Of a stretch of 64,000 bases of DNA, positions 27,010-36,398 are shown piece after piece (within the stretch, counting starts at the first letter, position 1; each line of letters starts with the position of its first letter). The notes beneath the pieces were generated by a model. It ran no database searches, was not told where the DNA came from, and saw only the letters and a program-made list of their open reading frames with translations. Source of the stretch: Actinokineospora diospyrosa (GTDB lineage Bacteria > Actinomycetota > Actinomycetes > Mycobacteriales > Pseudonocardiaceae); contig NZ_JAMTCO010000013.1 in NCBI RefSeq assembly GCF_024171925.1, forward strand, positions 62,001 through 126,000, in the 5' to 3' direction. The position numbers and the translations under genes were made by a program.

Positions 27010-27858
27010 TTAACCCCACGTGAAGTTGCCTGCGCCGTCGTTTCTGAAGTACTGCACTCGTAGTTGGGGCGTATCGGAGATCACGCCGACGTCCGGGTGT
27101 CCGTCGTCCTCGATGTCGATGCTGAACACCTGGTACGCCTGGAAGCCGCCTGCGAAGGCGACTGGGGCTTTGCCGCTGCCGAACTGGATTTCCGGGACCC
27201 AGTAGAGGAACTCGCAGCGTCGGGACATCAGGATGTCGTCGCCGCCGTCTCCGTCGAAGTCGGCGATGACGTGCTGGGGGACCGGGTCCGAGGAGCAGCC
27301 GGAGATGGGGCCGGGCACGAAGCTGCCGTCGGAGGTGCTGTTGTACGAGCGGATCTCCCTGACCTGCTTGCTGGAGGACCACACGTCCGGGTAGCCGTCG
27401 GCGTTGAAGTCGGCTGAGCGGAGGGTGTTGGGGAAGGGCAGGCCCGGTTGGAGGCCGGTGACCTTGAGCTTGTCGCGCACCAGGCGCAGCGTCAGGAGAC
27501 CGCCCTCGGACCACTGGAAACCGGTGGTGATCAGGTCGGGTTTGCCGTCGCGGCGCAAGTCGCCCACAACACCCATGTCGGGGCAGTACGGCGCTGATGT
27601 GCGCGGCGAGTCGAACGTGTAGTCGCGTGATGCCCCAAGGGTCCCGTCGGGCTTACCTAGCTCGATGCCGAAGACGCAAGGCGTCTTGCCCGGCCCACCC
27701 GGCTCGACACCGGGGGTGACCCGATCGGCGATCCGGTCACCGTTGACGTCTCCCCGGAATGCGCGCAGATTCGGCTCGGCGGCAGCCGTGGCAGGCACCA
27801 ACCCCGCCACCACCACCGCGACGATGGCGCCCAAGACCGCCATCCGTGACTTGCGCAT
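27010..27858 (-). CDS. Secreted FG-GAP/VCBS-like repeat protein
   Basis: 282 residues from ATG 27858, with GAGGGGAGTTCC upstream; an in-frame start 27 nt earlier is weaker. The signal peptide MRKSRMAVLGAIVAVVVAG ends near ATAAA-EP. Five calcium-binding-like Asp-rich loops follow at regular intervals: DVNGDRIADRV, DLRRDGKPDLI, DFNADGYPDVW, DFDGDGGDDIL and DIEDDGHPDVG. These are the hallmark of FG-GAP repeats forming a beta-propeller. There is no catalytic domain and no sorting signal, so it is probably released to the medium or loosely cell-associated. A single Cys pair may form a disulfide. The role is unknown; such proteins often bind polymers or partners. Confidence 0.8.
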   Translation of the reverse strand: MRKSRMAVLGAIVAVVVAGLVPATAAAEPNLRAFRGDVNGDRIADRVTPGVEPGGPGKTPCVFGIELGKPDGTLGASRDYTFDSPRTSAPYCPDMGVVGDLRRDGKPDLITTGFQWSEGGLLTLRLVRDKLKVTGLQPGLPFPNTLRSADFNADGYPDVWSSSKQVREIRSYNSTSDGSFVPGPISGCSSDPVPQHVIADFDGDGGDDILMSRRCEFLYWVPEIQFGSGKAPVAFAGGFQAYQVFSIDIEDDGHPDVGVISDTPQLRVQYFRNDGAGNFTWG

Positions 27859-28229
27859 GGAACTCCCCTCGTCGGTCAGGCACACGCTGTCGCAGCCCGC
27901 CCACCCGGTTGATCGCCGCAGGCATCCTGCGTGTTCACCCTTTCACCCACAGTGACTCCGACCGGCCCCCGCCCGCACGGCAAAGCTCGCACATCGCACG
28001 ATCAAATGGTCCCGGCCAGTTCGCGACCACTCTCAACGAATCCGCACTGCGGCGGCTTGCTCAACGACTCGGGAACCTACGGCGTAGCAACGGGGAACAG
28101 CGGCTGGTTAACCCCGGGCAACGCGGTCGATTCGCGGTCTGCGTTTCGGATGCCCACAAGGGACAGCAAGGATTCGGGCGAGTGGCGGCCTGCGCGGGCG
28201 TCAGGTACCTCCAGACGCCTTACGGGTGA
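27859..28229. other. Intergenic region without a supported gene
   Basis: A 371-bp gap upstream of the FG-GAP gene and downstream of the oxidoreductase stop, both on the minus strand. It should contain the FG-GAP promoter. Open frames cross it but have no ribosome site or family resemblance. I see no clear hairpin or repeat. Confidence 0.4.
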
Positions 28230-29207
28230 TCATGGCACCAGCACGATCTTGCCGGTGGTGCCGCGTTTCTCGAACAGTTCGTGGGCCGCAGCGGCTGACG
28301 ACAGCGGCAGCACCTCGCCCACGACCGGCTTCAGCGCGCCCTCGACGCCCAGGCGGAACGCCTCGGCGCGTAGCCGGGCGCCGTAGGCCGGTTCGACGAA
28401 CACCCGTGGCCCGAAGCCGGACACCCGCAGACCTCGGGCGAGGAAGTCGACCGGGGTGACGGCGGGCAGCTGCGCGCTGGCCGAGCCGAACACCACCGCG
28501 CGGCCGACGCCGATCGCCAGCAGCCCGAACGCGGCCTGGCTGATCTCGCCGCCGACCGGGTCGAACAGCAGATGCACCTGGCCGACCTCGGCCTGCACCT
28601 TCTCCGCCCAGCCCGTCTCGGTGTAGTCCACCGCGAGGTCGGCTCCGAGCTGCTTGGTCAGGGCGAGCTTCTGCTCACCGCGGGCCGCGGCCACGACCGT
28701 CGCGCCCGCCCGCTTGGCCAGCTGCACCAGCAGGCCACCGACGCCACCCGCCGCGGCCAGCACCAGGACGACCTCGCCCGCCTGCGGCGCGCCCGTCTCG
28801 GTCACGCCGACCGCGGTCGTGCCCTGGCCGAACAGCGCCAGCGCCTCGTGGTCGTCCAGTGCGTCCGGCACCGGTAGTGCCGCCGCGGCAGGCAGCACCG
28901 CGAGCTCGGCGTACCCGCCGCCCGCGATCCCGCCGACCACACGCGTTCCGACCAGCGACGCGTCCACGTCCGCGCCGACCGCGGCGACCGTGCCCGCGAC
29001 CTCGAAGCCCGGCGTGAACGGCAGCGGCGGCGCGGGGAACCACGGGTGCGCACCCATGGCGCCGGAGCGCATCTGCACCTCGGCGTAGCTGATGCCCGCC
29101 GCTGAGACGCGCACCAGCACCTCACCCGTCCCCGGCGTCGGGTCGGGTACCTCTTCGAGCTTGAGTACCTCGGGCCCACCCTGCTCGTGGAACCGGATCG
29201 CCTTCAT
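28230..29207 (-). CDS. Zinc-independent MDR-family quinone oxidoreductase/alcohol dehydrogenase
   Basis: 325 residues with the MDR start MKAIRFHEQGGPEVLKLEEV, typical of NADPH:quinone reductases (QOR). The catalytic GroES-like domain is followed by the Rossmann motif VLAAAGGVGGLLVQLAK (about 150-166), then GADLAVDYTETGW and the C-terminal GKIVLVP. The cysteine and histidine ligands of zinc alcohol dehydrogenases are absent. It is divergent from a TetR regulator gene across 70 bp that includes a small palindrome, so it is probably controlled by that regulator, the common arrangement for quinone or electrophile-induced reductases. Confidence 0.9.
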   Translation of the reverse strand: MKAIRFHEQGGPEVLKLEEVPDPTPGTGEVLVRVSAAGISYAEVQMRSGAMGAHPWFPAPPLPFTPGFEVAGTVAAVGADVDASLVGTRVVGGIAGGGYAELAVLPAAAALPVPDALDDHEALALFGQGTTAVGVTETGAPQAGEVVLVLAAAGGVGGLLVQLAKRAGATVVAAARGEQKLALTKQLGADLAVDYTETGWAEKVQAEVGQVHLLFDPVGGEISQAAFGLLAIGVGRAVVFGSASAQLPAVTPVDFLARGLRVSGFGPRVFVEPAYGARLRAEAFRLGVEGALKPVVGEVLPLSSAAAAHELFEKRGTTGKIVLVP

Positions 29208-29256
29208 CCCCCACCGTCCCTCTCACCAGCCAGCTGTTTCGGACCGCCGGTCAACT

Positions 29257-29271
29257 TAGGCTGCCTACACT
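29257..29271. promoter_or_regulatory. Candidate TetR operator overlapping a -10 element
   Basis: TAGGC-t-GCCTA (29257-29267) is a perfect 5+5 inverted repeat in the 70-bp gap between the divergent QOR and TetR genes. It overlaps TACACT (29266-29271), a plausible -10 for the TetR gene, whose ATG at 29278 would then be on a leaderless or near-leaderless message. Autoregulation and repression of the divergent reductase is the simplest reading. Confidence 0.45.
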
Positions 29272-29277
29272 ACTTCC

Positions 29278-29883
29278 ATGACGGTGGAAGGTGTCCAGCC
29301 CGGGGTCAGGCGTCGTGCCGAGCGCCGGGACTCGATCCACAACAGGAAGGCGGTCCTGGCCGCGGCGCACCGGCTGATCTGCGCCAACGGCGTCGACCAC
29401 GTGTCCATGCAGGACATCGCGGCTGAGGCGGGCGTGGGCAAGGGGACCCCGTTCCGCCACTTCGGCGACCGCCACGGCCTGATCGCGGCGCTGTTCGACC
29501 AGCTGACCGAGCAGTGGCAACCGGGCGCGCTGGACCGGCTGAGCACCCCGGACCGCCCACCCGCCGACCGCGTCCGCGACTTCATGGGCGAGCTGTTCGA
29601 CGTGATCGTGGTGTCCGGCCGCCCGCTGCTGCGGGCGCTGGAGGGCGGGCACGCCAACGCCAAGAGCACCGCGCGATACCTGGCCTGGCACGCGGCGATG
29701 ACCCCGGTGGTGGCCGAGGCCCGCCCGGACCTGGACGCCCGCTTCCTCACCCACGCCGTCCTGACCACCCCGCGCGCCGAGTTCGTGGACATGCTCGTCG
29801 ACGGCGGCGACATGACGATGGACGAGGTCCGAGCAGGCCTGCTGGCCATGACCGACGCGCTGCTGGCGGCCCCGCCGACCTGA
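29278..29883 (+). CDS. TetR-family transcriptional regulator
   Basis: 201 residues. The N-terminal helix-turn-helix is standard: AVLAAAHRLICANGVDHVSM, then DIAAEAGVGKGTPFRHFGDR (about 42-61), where the recognition helix ends in the family FRHF motif. The rest is an all-helical ligand-binding domain with no recognisable subfamily. It is divergent from the quinone oxidoreductase, which is its probable target. There is no clear ribosome site ahead of ATG 29278, which agrees with a leaderless message. Confidence 0.9.
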   Translation: MTVEGVQPGVRRRAERRDSIHNRKAVLAAAHRLICANGVDHVSMQDIAAEAGVGKGTPFRHFGDRHGLIAALFDQLTEQWQPGALDRLSTPDRPPADRVRDFMGELFDVIVVSGRPLLRALEGGHANAKSTARYLAWHAAMTPVVAEARPDLDARFLTHAVLTTPRAEFVDMLVDGGDMTMDEVRAGLLAMTDALLAAPPT

Positions 29884-30145
29884 GGCCTCTCGGGCAGTCA
29901 GCAGCGCGCTCAGCCCAACACCCGCTCGCAACTCGTTTCAGCCCGGCAATGGCGAGCTTGCAGCAGGTCCGGAAGAGGTGCCACCTCGAAGTCTCCGCGG
30001 CGGCGAACCCGCACGTCACAAGTCAGCGGTTCGGGGCCAGTCACCCCGCCGAAGGCCAGCTTGCGTCCGCCCTCCGCGAGGCCGCGACCCGCGCGTCCGT
30101 CAACGCCCAGCAGAAGGAACAGACCTCTTCGGCCTGACCCCGCCC

Positions 30146-30173
30146 CGGGACACGCCAATCCCGGCGCGTCCCG
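30146..30173. terminator. Candidate bidirectional hairpin between convergent genes
   Basis: CGGGACACGCC (30146-30156) pairs with GGCGCGTCCCG (30163-30173) with one mismatch and a 6-nt loop. It lies in the 334-bp gap (29884-30217) between the TetR stop and the end of the minus-strand four-gene operon. No T-run follows on either side, so factor-independent termination is uncertain. The rest of the gap shows no supported gene. Confidence 0.4.
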
Positions 30174-30217
30174 ACCCGCGGTGAAGACGTGCGAGTCAGC
30201 GCTCTTGGTGGCCGGGT

Positions 30218-31159
30218 TCAGGACCAGGGCCCCAGCACGACCCGAGCGGGTTGATCCACCCGCTTTGTCTTGGAGGCGATGGCGCCCCAACACCACACGG
30301 GCCACAACACGACGTCGTTGTTGTCCTCTTTACCGTCGATGCGTACGCATTCGTTCAACTCCAGGTGGTGTTCGCGCTGCGCCTCGCGGCTTTTGGTGCC
30401 GATCGGAGGCGCGCCCATGCTGAACGGAGGGCTCAACGTCTGCCCGTAGTCGTTGACAGCGGCCAGGAAGGAGTCTAACAGGGCTGACCAACGGCTGTCC
30501 GGAGCGGGCGCCAGCGGACGCCATTGCTCCTGCGTGGTGAGCAGCGCCGGGGCGAAGCTGCGCAGCTGGCTGTCGAGCGTGATGCAGGTCATCAGGGCAT
30601 CCTTGGTGCTGGCGAACTCGTTGAGCTCCAACTTGCCGAGACACGAGGAGACCTCGTCAACGAACCTTGCCGTGTCCTCGTCCTCCGGTGGTCTCACTGA
30701 GAGGTTGTGGTAGCCGATTGCCAGGCCATGACCCATGGTGAGGATCCGCCACAAGCCGTCAGCGGCGGTTCGCAAGGTGTCAGGGGCCGAACTGTTCGGT
30801 GGGAACGGGGACTCGGGCAGTTCTACGTCCGGCAGCGCGGCGTCGATCCGGTTGGCGAGGTCGGGCCCGACGCGTTCGCGCGCGGCGAGGAGCAGGTCTG
30901 GGATCTCCCCCGGGTCAGGGGTGAGCGTGCCGAACTCAGGCCGTTGCGCGGCGACGTCTTTCCACAGTTCGGCCATCGGGTCGTCGGCCTGGTCGTCCAA
31001 GTCCTCGTCCTGGCCCGACCTGGTCGACGTTTGTATGGCCTCAAGCTCGTCAGCCGCCACGCCCAGCGCGTCGCTCACGATGGAGGCGGCCTCGTGCAGC
31101 GCGCGCACCAAGCGGGCCGCCACGCCCACCAGGGCGGCTGGATACCCGTCCTCGCTCAT
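30218..31159 (-). CDS. Last gene of the GTPase/Hsp70 operon; 313-residue protein of unknown family
   Basis: 313 residues from ATG 31159, which overlaps the upstream stop by one base (TGATG). Predicted to be helical and acidic (about residues 35-75 are rich in Asp/Glu, including QDEDLDDQADDPMAEL), with no transmembrane helix and no enzyme motif. The C-terminal third contains DNNDVVLWPVWCWGAIASK, unusual for its Trp density. Its fixed place behind the Hsp70-like and dynamin-like genes, with coupled translation, suggests a stoichiometric partner of those proteins. It is in the size range of a small third subunit, but I could not align it with SrfA. Confidence 0.7.
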   Translation of the reverse strand: MSEDGYPAALVGVAARLVRALHEAASIVSDALGVAADELEAIQTSTRSGQDEDLDDQADDPMAELWKDVAAQRPEFGTLTPDPGEIPDLLLAARERVGPDLANRIDAALPDVELPESPFPPNSSAPDTLRTAADGLWRILTMGHGLAIGYHNLSVRPPEDEDTARFVDEVSSCLGKLELNEFASTKDALMTCITLDSQLRSFAPALLTTQEQWRPLAPAPDSRWSALLDSFLAAVNDYGQTLSPPFSMGAPPIGTKSREAQREHHLELNECVRIDGKEDNNDVVLWPVWCWGAIASKTKRVDQPARVVLGPWS

Positions 31160-33996
31160 CAGTGGTCTCCGGTGAAGGGGTCCCACTCGGGGATGCGGTC
31201 CGGGAAGCCGTCGACCATTGGCGCCTGGTACACCATGCCGGGCCTGGCCAGCGCCTGTTCCAGGGATTCGGCGGGCAGGTAGGAGGGGTAACTGGCGTGC
31301 ACGCGCAAGGAACCCCCACCGGTCAACACCGCCCAGCGGGGCGTCTCGGCTGAGGGGCCGCTGCCGGGTGCGAAGGTCGGCGGGACGATCGGCGTGCCCG
31401 AGTCGACACCGTCCACAGTGAACTGGTAGGCGCCGCCCGGCTCGACGCGCGGCAGCGCGTTCTCCGAAATGGCCGCCGTCGTCCACACCTCTCCCGGTCG
31501 CGCGCCGTGGCGCCTGGTATCGGATAGCACGTCGCAGTGCAGGACCTCGCTCGCGGGGCCGCCGCCGAACAACAGCACCGGCTCGGTGTGCCCGCCACCC
31601 ACCGCCCGGACCGCCACTCGAGGCACGACTCCCGCCGAGACACTGGTGATCACCAGCGCTTGGACCGATGCCTCGTCGTGCCCCGCGTCGGTGTACAACC
31701 GGGGCCGGGGGCTGGTCACCGATCCCCGGCACAGCAGCACGCTCGGGGTGAGGTCCTGTTCGACCTGCACCTGGAACCACAGGTCCGGCGGACTGGCGGA
31801 CTCGGGGGGCAGGTTGAACTTGCCCCACTGGATCGAGTCCATGCCGGTGGGAACGGCCTCGGACAACTTGCGGTGCAGGTTGACCAATCTACCGCCGTTG
31901 TAGCGCCGCCACGATGAGCGGGTGAAAGGGCCTTTCGACCACCGACCTATCGAGTCGACCATGTCGAAAGGTGTCCCCGCGCGCAGCAAGACCGGCGCTT
32001 TGCCTTCCGTTCCAACGAGTCCGAGGTCCATCGGCAACGTGCCGAGCAGGCCGGACACCTCGATCCGCAGGCGGTCACGGCCCAATTCGGCAGCGCTGTC
32101 GCCGGTGGCGACCGCGGTCGCGCCCGCCCAAGCCGCCCCGATCGAGGCGGCCTGCTTGGCCCGGTCGCGCTCAACGACGATCTCCTCCGCGGGCCAGCCG
32201 ACCGGTGCGGTGCCGTGCGCCAGTTCCCGCCGCAGCACATCACGGACCAGGTCCTCGGCTCCGGGGACTCCGGTGGTGCGGCCGGACAGGGCCACCACGT
32301 CGAGTGGGACGTCCTTGCCGCCGAGGGTGCGCCGCACCAGGTAGCCGCCCAGCCGCACCGCCGCTTCCACGACTGGCCTGCACAGGCGGGCGTAGTCCTC
32401 GCGGGTCAGCGCGATCTGGTCCACCACCCCAGCGAGCTTGCTCACCCAGGTGGTCCCGGTCGGCAGGCGCTTGGGGAACACCTCGACCATCCGCCACTGG
32501 TACACATCGTCCTCGGGCGCGCGCTTGGCGTTCTCCATCGCCGCCCACAGGGCCAGGAACAGCGGGGTGGGTCCGTCGCCGTCGGTGGGCACCTCGCTGC
32601 GCAAACGCAGCCGGACGTCCTTGGGCACCGGGTCCGGTGACTTGTTCGCCAATACCCGCTCGGCCAGGGACTCACCCTCTCCGCCGCGCACCGCGTCGGC
32701 GATGGCTGCCTTGAGCCAGTAGAACATCCGCAGGGTGAGCAGGTTGCCGCCGAGTTGGGGGTGGCCGGTCGTGCCGAGTACGACGGGCCGCAGTTCGAAC
32801 GCTCGTCCGCTCAGGTCGGCCCCGGTCGGTGTCCGCGTCGCGCGCTGGTGGGACGCCTGCTGCCTCAAGTTCATGGCCAGCAGGGCGATGTCGGTCGTAC
32901 CGCCGCCGATGTCGACCAGCAGGGATACCCGCTGCCACGTCGGGTTCACCGGGTCCCCGATCAGGTGCGCCCGGTGGCGGAAGGTGTCGATGCCCGCCTC
33001 CCGGTAGCCGCCGAACTCGCGCAGCATGAAGTACAGCGCCGCCGCCACCGCCTCGTCCCAGTGCACGTAGACGTCGTTTTCGGGCAGACCGAGCGCGTCC
33101 ACCGCGAGGCGGTGCATCCGCCGCCTCGCCTGTGGGGCCAGTGTGGTGGGGTAGGTCAGCACCGCGCGGCCGAGCCGTGCGCTCTTGATCCGGGTGAGGT
33201 CTGCGACGGCCCCCGAGTCGAGCACGCCCTGCTCCACCCGCCGCACGATGTCGGCGAGCGTCTTGCCCAACAGCAACTCGGTGTCCGGCTTCCACCCGGC
33301 GGGCACGTTGGCCACGGTCGACAGCGCGGGCTCCTCGACGACCTCAGCGAGCTTGGACTTGATCTGCCGGAACAGCAGACCGGTGCTGTTCGAGGCCAAC
33401 GTGGCGTCATTGAGCAACGTCGACCGGGCGAAGTCGTCTTTGACCACTGACAACACGCTGGAGGTTTCCAGCACCTCGTGCTCGGACCCGATCGGCAGCG
33501 GCCACAGGTTCTGCGCACGCAGCGGCAACTCGTCGAATGCCTCGTTGTACAACGCGAACCGCTTACTGCCGACCCGGGTGCGGACCCCGTCGTCGTCGAC
33601 GCTGGCCAACCACTGGTCGAAGGCCCAGATCACAGCACGCAACAGCCGCGAGGACTCGCCATCGGTGCCCGCTGTGGCCTTGATCCGCTCCGCCACCTCG
33701 GTCAGTTCCCCCAGAACGGGGCCGTCCTGGTCCCTGGCCAGCGCGTCGTTGACGTGGTTGACCAGGTTGGGGCCGTCGCTTTGGACTTCGGGGAGACTGA
33801 GCAGGGTGAGCACGCAGGCGGCCAGCGCGCGCTCGGTCTCGGCGCCCGGATTGTCCGGCACAACGCTGCCGTCCCACAGCGTGCTGACCGAGGACCAGGT
33901 GCCGATGTCCACCGACAGCACCTCGACCCGGTGCGCGTTCGGGTCGGCAGGCGGGCGCATCGCGGCCCTGGACTCGCTTTCCGTCGCGGCGGTCAT
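31159..33996 (-). CDS. Hsp70/actin-fold ATPase, SrfB-like
   Basis: 945 residues from ATG 33996 (ATGA overlap with the GTPase stop). The actin/Hsp70 ATPase signatures are present: phosphate-1 VLSVDIGTWSSVSTLWDG (about 26-43), phosphate-2 LLVDIGGGTTDIALLA (about residue 375), and the adenosine motif ALSGRTTGVPGAEDLVRDV (about 590-608). Between them lies a long insertion (roughly residues 60-320) absent from DnaK, and the C-terminus lacks the DnaK substrate-binding domain, ending instead in a beta-rich region. Length and pairing with a dynamin-like GTPase match the SrfB type of the srfABC operons of Proteobacteria. The function of those is poorly known. It is probably a cytoplasmic ATP-driven switch working with its neighbours. 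Confidence 0.75.
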   Translation of the reverse strand: MTAATESESRAAMRPPADPNAHRVEVLSVDIGTWSSVSTLWDGSVVPDNPGAETERALAACVLTLLSLPEVQSDGPNLVNHVNDALARDQDGPVLGELTEVAERIKATAGTDGESSRLLRAVIWAFDQWLASVDDDGVRTRVGSKRFALYNEAFDELPLRAQNLWPLPIGSEHEVLETSSVLSVVKDDFARSTLLNDATLASNSTGLLFRQIKSKLAEVVEEPALSTVANVPAGWKPDTELLLGKTLADIVRRVEQGVLDSGAVADLTRIKSARLGRAVLTYPTTLAPQARRRMHRLAVDALGLPENDVYVHWDEAVAAALYFMLREFGGYREAGIDTFRHRAHLIGDPVNPTWQRVSLLVDIGGGTTDIALLAMNLRQQASHQRATRTPTGADLSGRAFELRPVVLGTTGHPQLGGNLLTLRMFYWLKAAIADAVRGGEGESLAERVLANKSPDPVPKDVRLRLRSEVPTDGDGPTPLFLALWAAMENAKRAPEDDVYQWRMVEVFPKRLPTGTTWVSKLAGVVDQIALTREDYARLCRPVVEAAVRLGGYLVRRTLGGKDVPLDVVALSGRTTGVPGAEDLVRDVLRRELAHGTAPVGWPAEEIVVERDRAKQAASIGAAWAGATAVATGDSAAELGRDRLRIEVSGLLGTLPMDLGLVGTEGKAPVLLRAGTPFDMVDSIGRWSKGPFTRSSWRRYNGGRLVNLHRKLSEAVPTGMDSIQWGKFNLPPESASPPDLWFQVQVEQDLTPSVLLCRGSVTSPRPRLYTDAGHDEASVQALVITSVSAGVVPRVAVRAVGGGHTEPVLLFGGGPASEVLHCDVLSDTRRHGARPGEVWTTAAISENALPRVEPGGAYQFTVDGVDSGTPIVPPTFAPGSGPSAETPRWAVLTGGGSLRVHASYPSYLPAESLEQALARPGMVYQAPMVDGFPDRIPEWDPFTGDH

Positions 33997-36395
33997 GCCT
34001 CGGCTCCTTCCGGCGGGTTGACCATGCGGTCGATCTCCCGGTGGGTGGGCAGGATGTCGTTGAGTTCTCTGGCGAACTCGGCGAGGTTGTCGAATACCTC
34101 GTTGAGGACGTATCGCGACCTCAACCGCACCTCGTGGACCAGTGCGGCGGACAGGTCCCGGCGCAACCGCTCGGCGGTGACGAGGTCGGCGAGGTCGGTG
34201 ATGGTCCCGGACCGCTTCTCTCGCGTCGGGTCCCACGGCAGCGCCCTGCCCCCCTCCAAGGGGTCTCCGGTGTGGGGCGCCGCCGTGTCGGCGTGGTGCT
34301 TGGCGAACTCGGTGGCGAGTTCGAGGTCGACCAGTTCGGTGAGCAGTTCCAGGCAGTTATCGGCCGCGTCGTGGCCGATACCGAGGGGCAACCGGTCAGC
34401 CAGCAGTTCGCGGTCGGGGGAGGACAACCTGGCGACGACCGCGGCGACCTCGGGTCTGCCGTGCAACCGCGACGCCCACTCCCGCACTGCCTCGACCAGC
34501 AACGCATCCGCCCGGTACCGCACCACCGACCGGCTCTCGGTGTAGCTGGCGAGGATCTCGGTCGTCGTGACCACGCCGTGGTTCTCGGCGCGGTCCGCCC
34601 GCGGGCGCCCTGACTTGCCCGGGCGACCCGGCCGCCGCCCGGGGCCCCTGGGTGGTCTGCTCCTACCGACACCGAAGTCCCAGGCCGTGCTGAGGGTCGC
34701 GGGCCACAACGGCCAGCCGTCGACCTCCGCGACGACCAGGTCGACCAGCTCGGCGTCCACAGTGGATGAACCGTGCGGCAGTGTGGACAGCGCGGGCACG
34801 CGGTCTGCTTCGGCCGAGTACACCCGTTGGGCGACGCGGAGGTCCGCCACGAGCGACACCAACCGTGACCGCTCGTGCTCGTTGGCCGCCGTGCGCGGCG
34901 AGCTCCTGCGCAGGCGGACCAGCACAGCGTCCAGTTCGGCCTCGTGCGCCTGTGCCAAGCGGACCAGGATGCCCAGGCCCGGGCCGGTGGTCTGCCCGAC
35001 GACCAACTCGCGGACTCGGCCGAGACCGCCGTCGTCGCCGATGGCGGCCAGGGCCGCGGCCATCGGATGGTCCTGGACCAACCCGTTGACGATCCGCCCC
35101 CAGCGGCGCACCTGCTCCCTCGCGGCCGCGGCGTCCTCATGCCGAGCGCCCTGCGGCTGGTGCCCGGCCGTGAGTGCCACGGCGAGCGCGGACACCAGCG
35201 CAACCTGCTCGGGTCGGCCTCGGGTGAGCTTGCCGACCTCGTCGTTGAGCGTGCGCAGGTCCTCCGAGGAGGCGACCAGGTCCGACACCGAGCCCACCGC
35301 GTACCCGGGTGGGTTGAGCCGGTCGGCCTTGTTCGCCAGCACCACGATCGAGTCGACCAGGTCGGCCGGGGCGCCATGCCTGCCTTCGGTGAGCGCGCGC
35401 ACCAACTCGCCGAGCTCCTTGTTCGCGGGCTCGGCGGCGTTCATCACCACGGCGAGCACGGTGGTCGTACGCAGCTCGCTGAGGGTGAGGTACTGGTCGC
35501 GACGACTATTGGCGGTCGTTCCGGGCAGGTCGATGAGCGCCATCGGCAACGCCCAGCCCGCGCACACCGCCGGGTCCACGGCCACGTCGACAATCACCTC
35601 GTGGATCAGCGGGAAGACCGCTCGCAGCCCTGTCACCGTGGCCAGTTGGTCGGGCAGCAACGGCTGCATGCTCCGATGGCGGGAGAACCCCGCACCCGCC
35701 ATCCGCTGGTCGCCGATCTCCAGAGCCGCGACCATCGTCTCGGCGTCGAGCTCCTCTGCTCCTGTGCCCGGGTTGGTGGGCAAAAGGTGCCCGGCTACCC
35801 GCAGCGCGTCGCGGATGGCGAACAGTTCGACGCCCCACTCCTTGAGGCTGGGGTCCAGCGCGTCTGTGTTCCAGCGCGGCTCGAAGAACGCCGTCACCGC
35901 TGACCAGTCCGACCGCTGCACGTCGGTCGGGTCGACCGGGCGGCAGCCGAGGAGACCGCGGACGTCGTAGGAGCCGGTGTCCCGGCCACCGTTCATCCTC
36001 CTGGCCTCGGCGATGATGCCTGCCAGGATGTGCTCGACCAACTCGGCGACCGCCTCGGCCGTCAGTAGTGTCACCCGCCTGCGGGTGACACTGGTCGGCC
36101 CGGAACCCCTTGCCAAGCGGATCCGTGTGGGGTTCCCGGTCGCGGGCGCGTTCGTGCTGAACAACAGACCCGGCACGTCCACCAGGAGGGACGCCAGTAG
36201 CGACTTGCCCGCGGTGACACCACCCGCCAGTGCGGCGGTGGGATCGCGGTGCGCCACGAGGTGCAGGTCGCGCTGGCGCTGCCATGCGGTGCGCACCAGG
36301 TCTTGCAGGTCTGCGGGCGGCTCCAGCCGGATGAGTTCTTCGCCAACGGCCACTGCCTTCGCCCGCAACCTGGCGATCTCAACCACGTGGTCCAC
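33993..36395 (-). CDS. Dynamin-superfamily-like large GTPase, SrfC-like
   Basis: 800 residues from GTG 36395, whose ribosome site AGGAGA is formed by the last codons of the upstream gene. G1 P-loop GGVTAGKS (58-65), a candidate switch region ATGNPTRIRLARG, G3 LIDLPGTTAN and G4 VLANKADRLNPP are all visible, with wide spacing between G1 and G3 (about 230 residues) as in SrfC-type proteins. A positively charged, Pro/Arg/Gly-rich linker (about 565-600) separates the GTPase part from a helical C-terminal stalk. No transmembrane helix is present, so membrane contact may come from the DUF4407 partner encoded 3 nt upstream. Dynamin-like proteins remodel membranes or act as mechano-switches. A role in stress or phage response is possible but unproven. 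Confidence 0.75.
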   Translation of the reverse strand: MDHVVEIARLRAKAVAVGEELIRLEPPADLQDLVRTAWQRQRDLHLVAHRDPTAALAGGVTAGKSLLASLLVDVPGLLFSTNAPATGNPTRIRLARGSGPTSVTRRRVTLLTAEAVAELVEHILAGIIAEARRMNGGRDTGSYDVRGLLGCRPVDPTDVQRSDWSAVTAFFEPRWNTDALDPSLKEWGVELFAIRDALRVAGHLLPTNPGTGAEELDAETMVAALEIGDQRMAGAGFSRHRSMQPLLPDQLATVTGLRAVFPLIHEVIVDVAVDPAVCAGWALPMALIDLPGTTANSRRDQYLTLSELRTTTVLAVVMNAAEPANKELGELVRALTEGRHGAPADLVDSIVVLANKADRLNPPGYAVGSVSDLVASSEDLRTLNDEVGKLTRGRPEQVALVSALAVALTAGHQPQGARHEDAAAAREQVRRWGRIVNGLVQDHPMAAALAAIGDDGGLGRVRELVVGQTTGPGLGILVRLAQAHEAELDAVLVRLRRSSPRTAANEHERSRLVSLVADLRVAQRVYSAEADRVPALSTLPHGSSTVDAELVDLVVAEVDGWPLWPATLSTAWDFGVGRSRPPRGPGRRPGRPGKSGRPRADRAENHGVVTTTEILASYTESRSVVRYRADALLVEAVREWASRLHGRPEVAAVVARLSSPDRELLADRLPLGIGHDAADNCLELLTELVDLELATEFAKHHADTAAPHTGDPLEGGRALPWDPTREKRSGTITDLADLVTAERLRRDLSAALVHEVRLRSRYVLNEVFDNLAEFARELNDILPTHREIDRMVNPPEGAEA

Positions 36396-36398
36396 GAC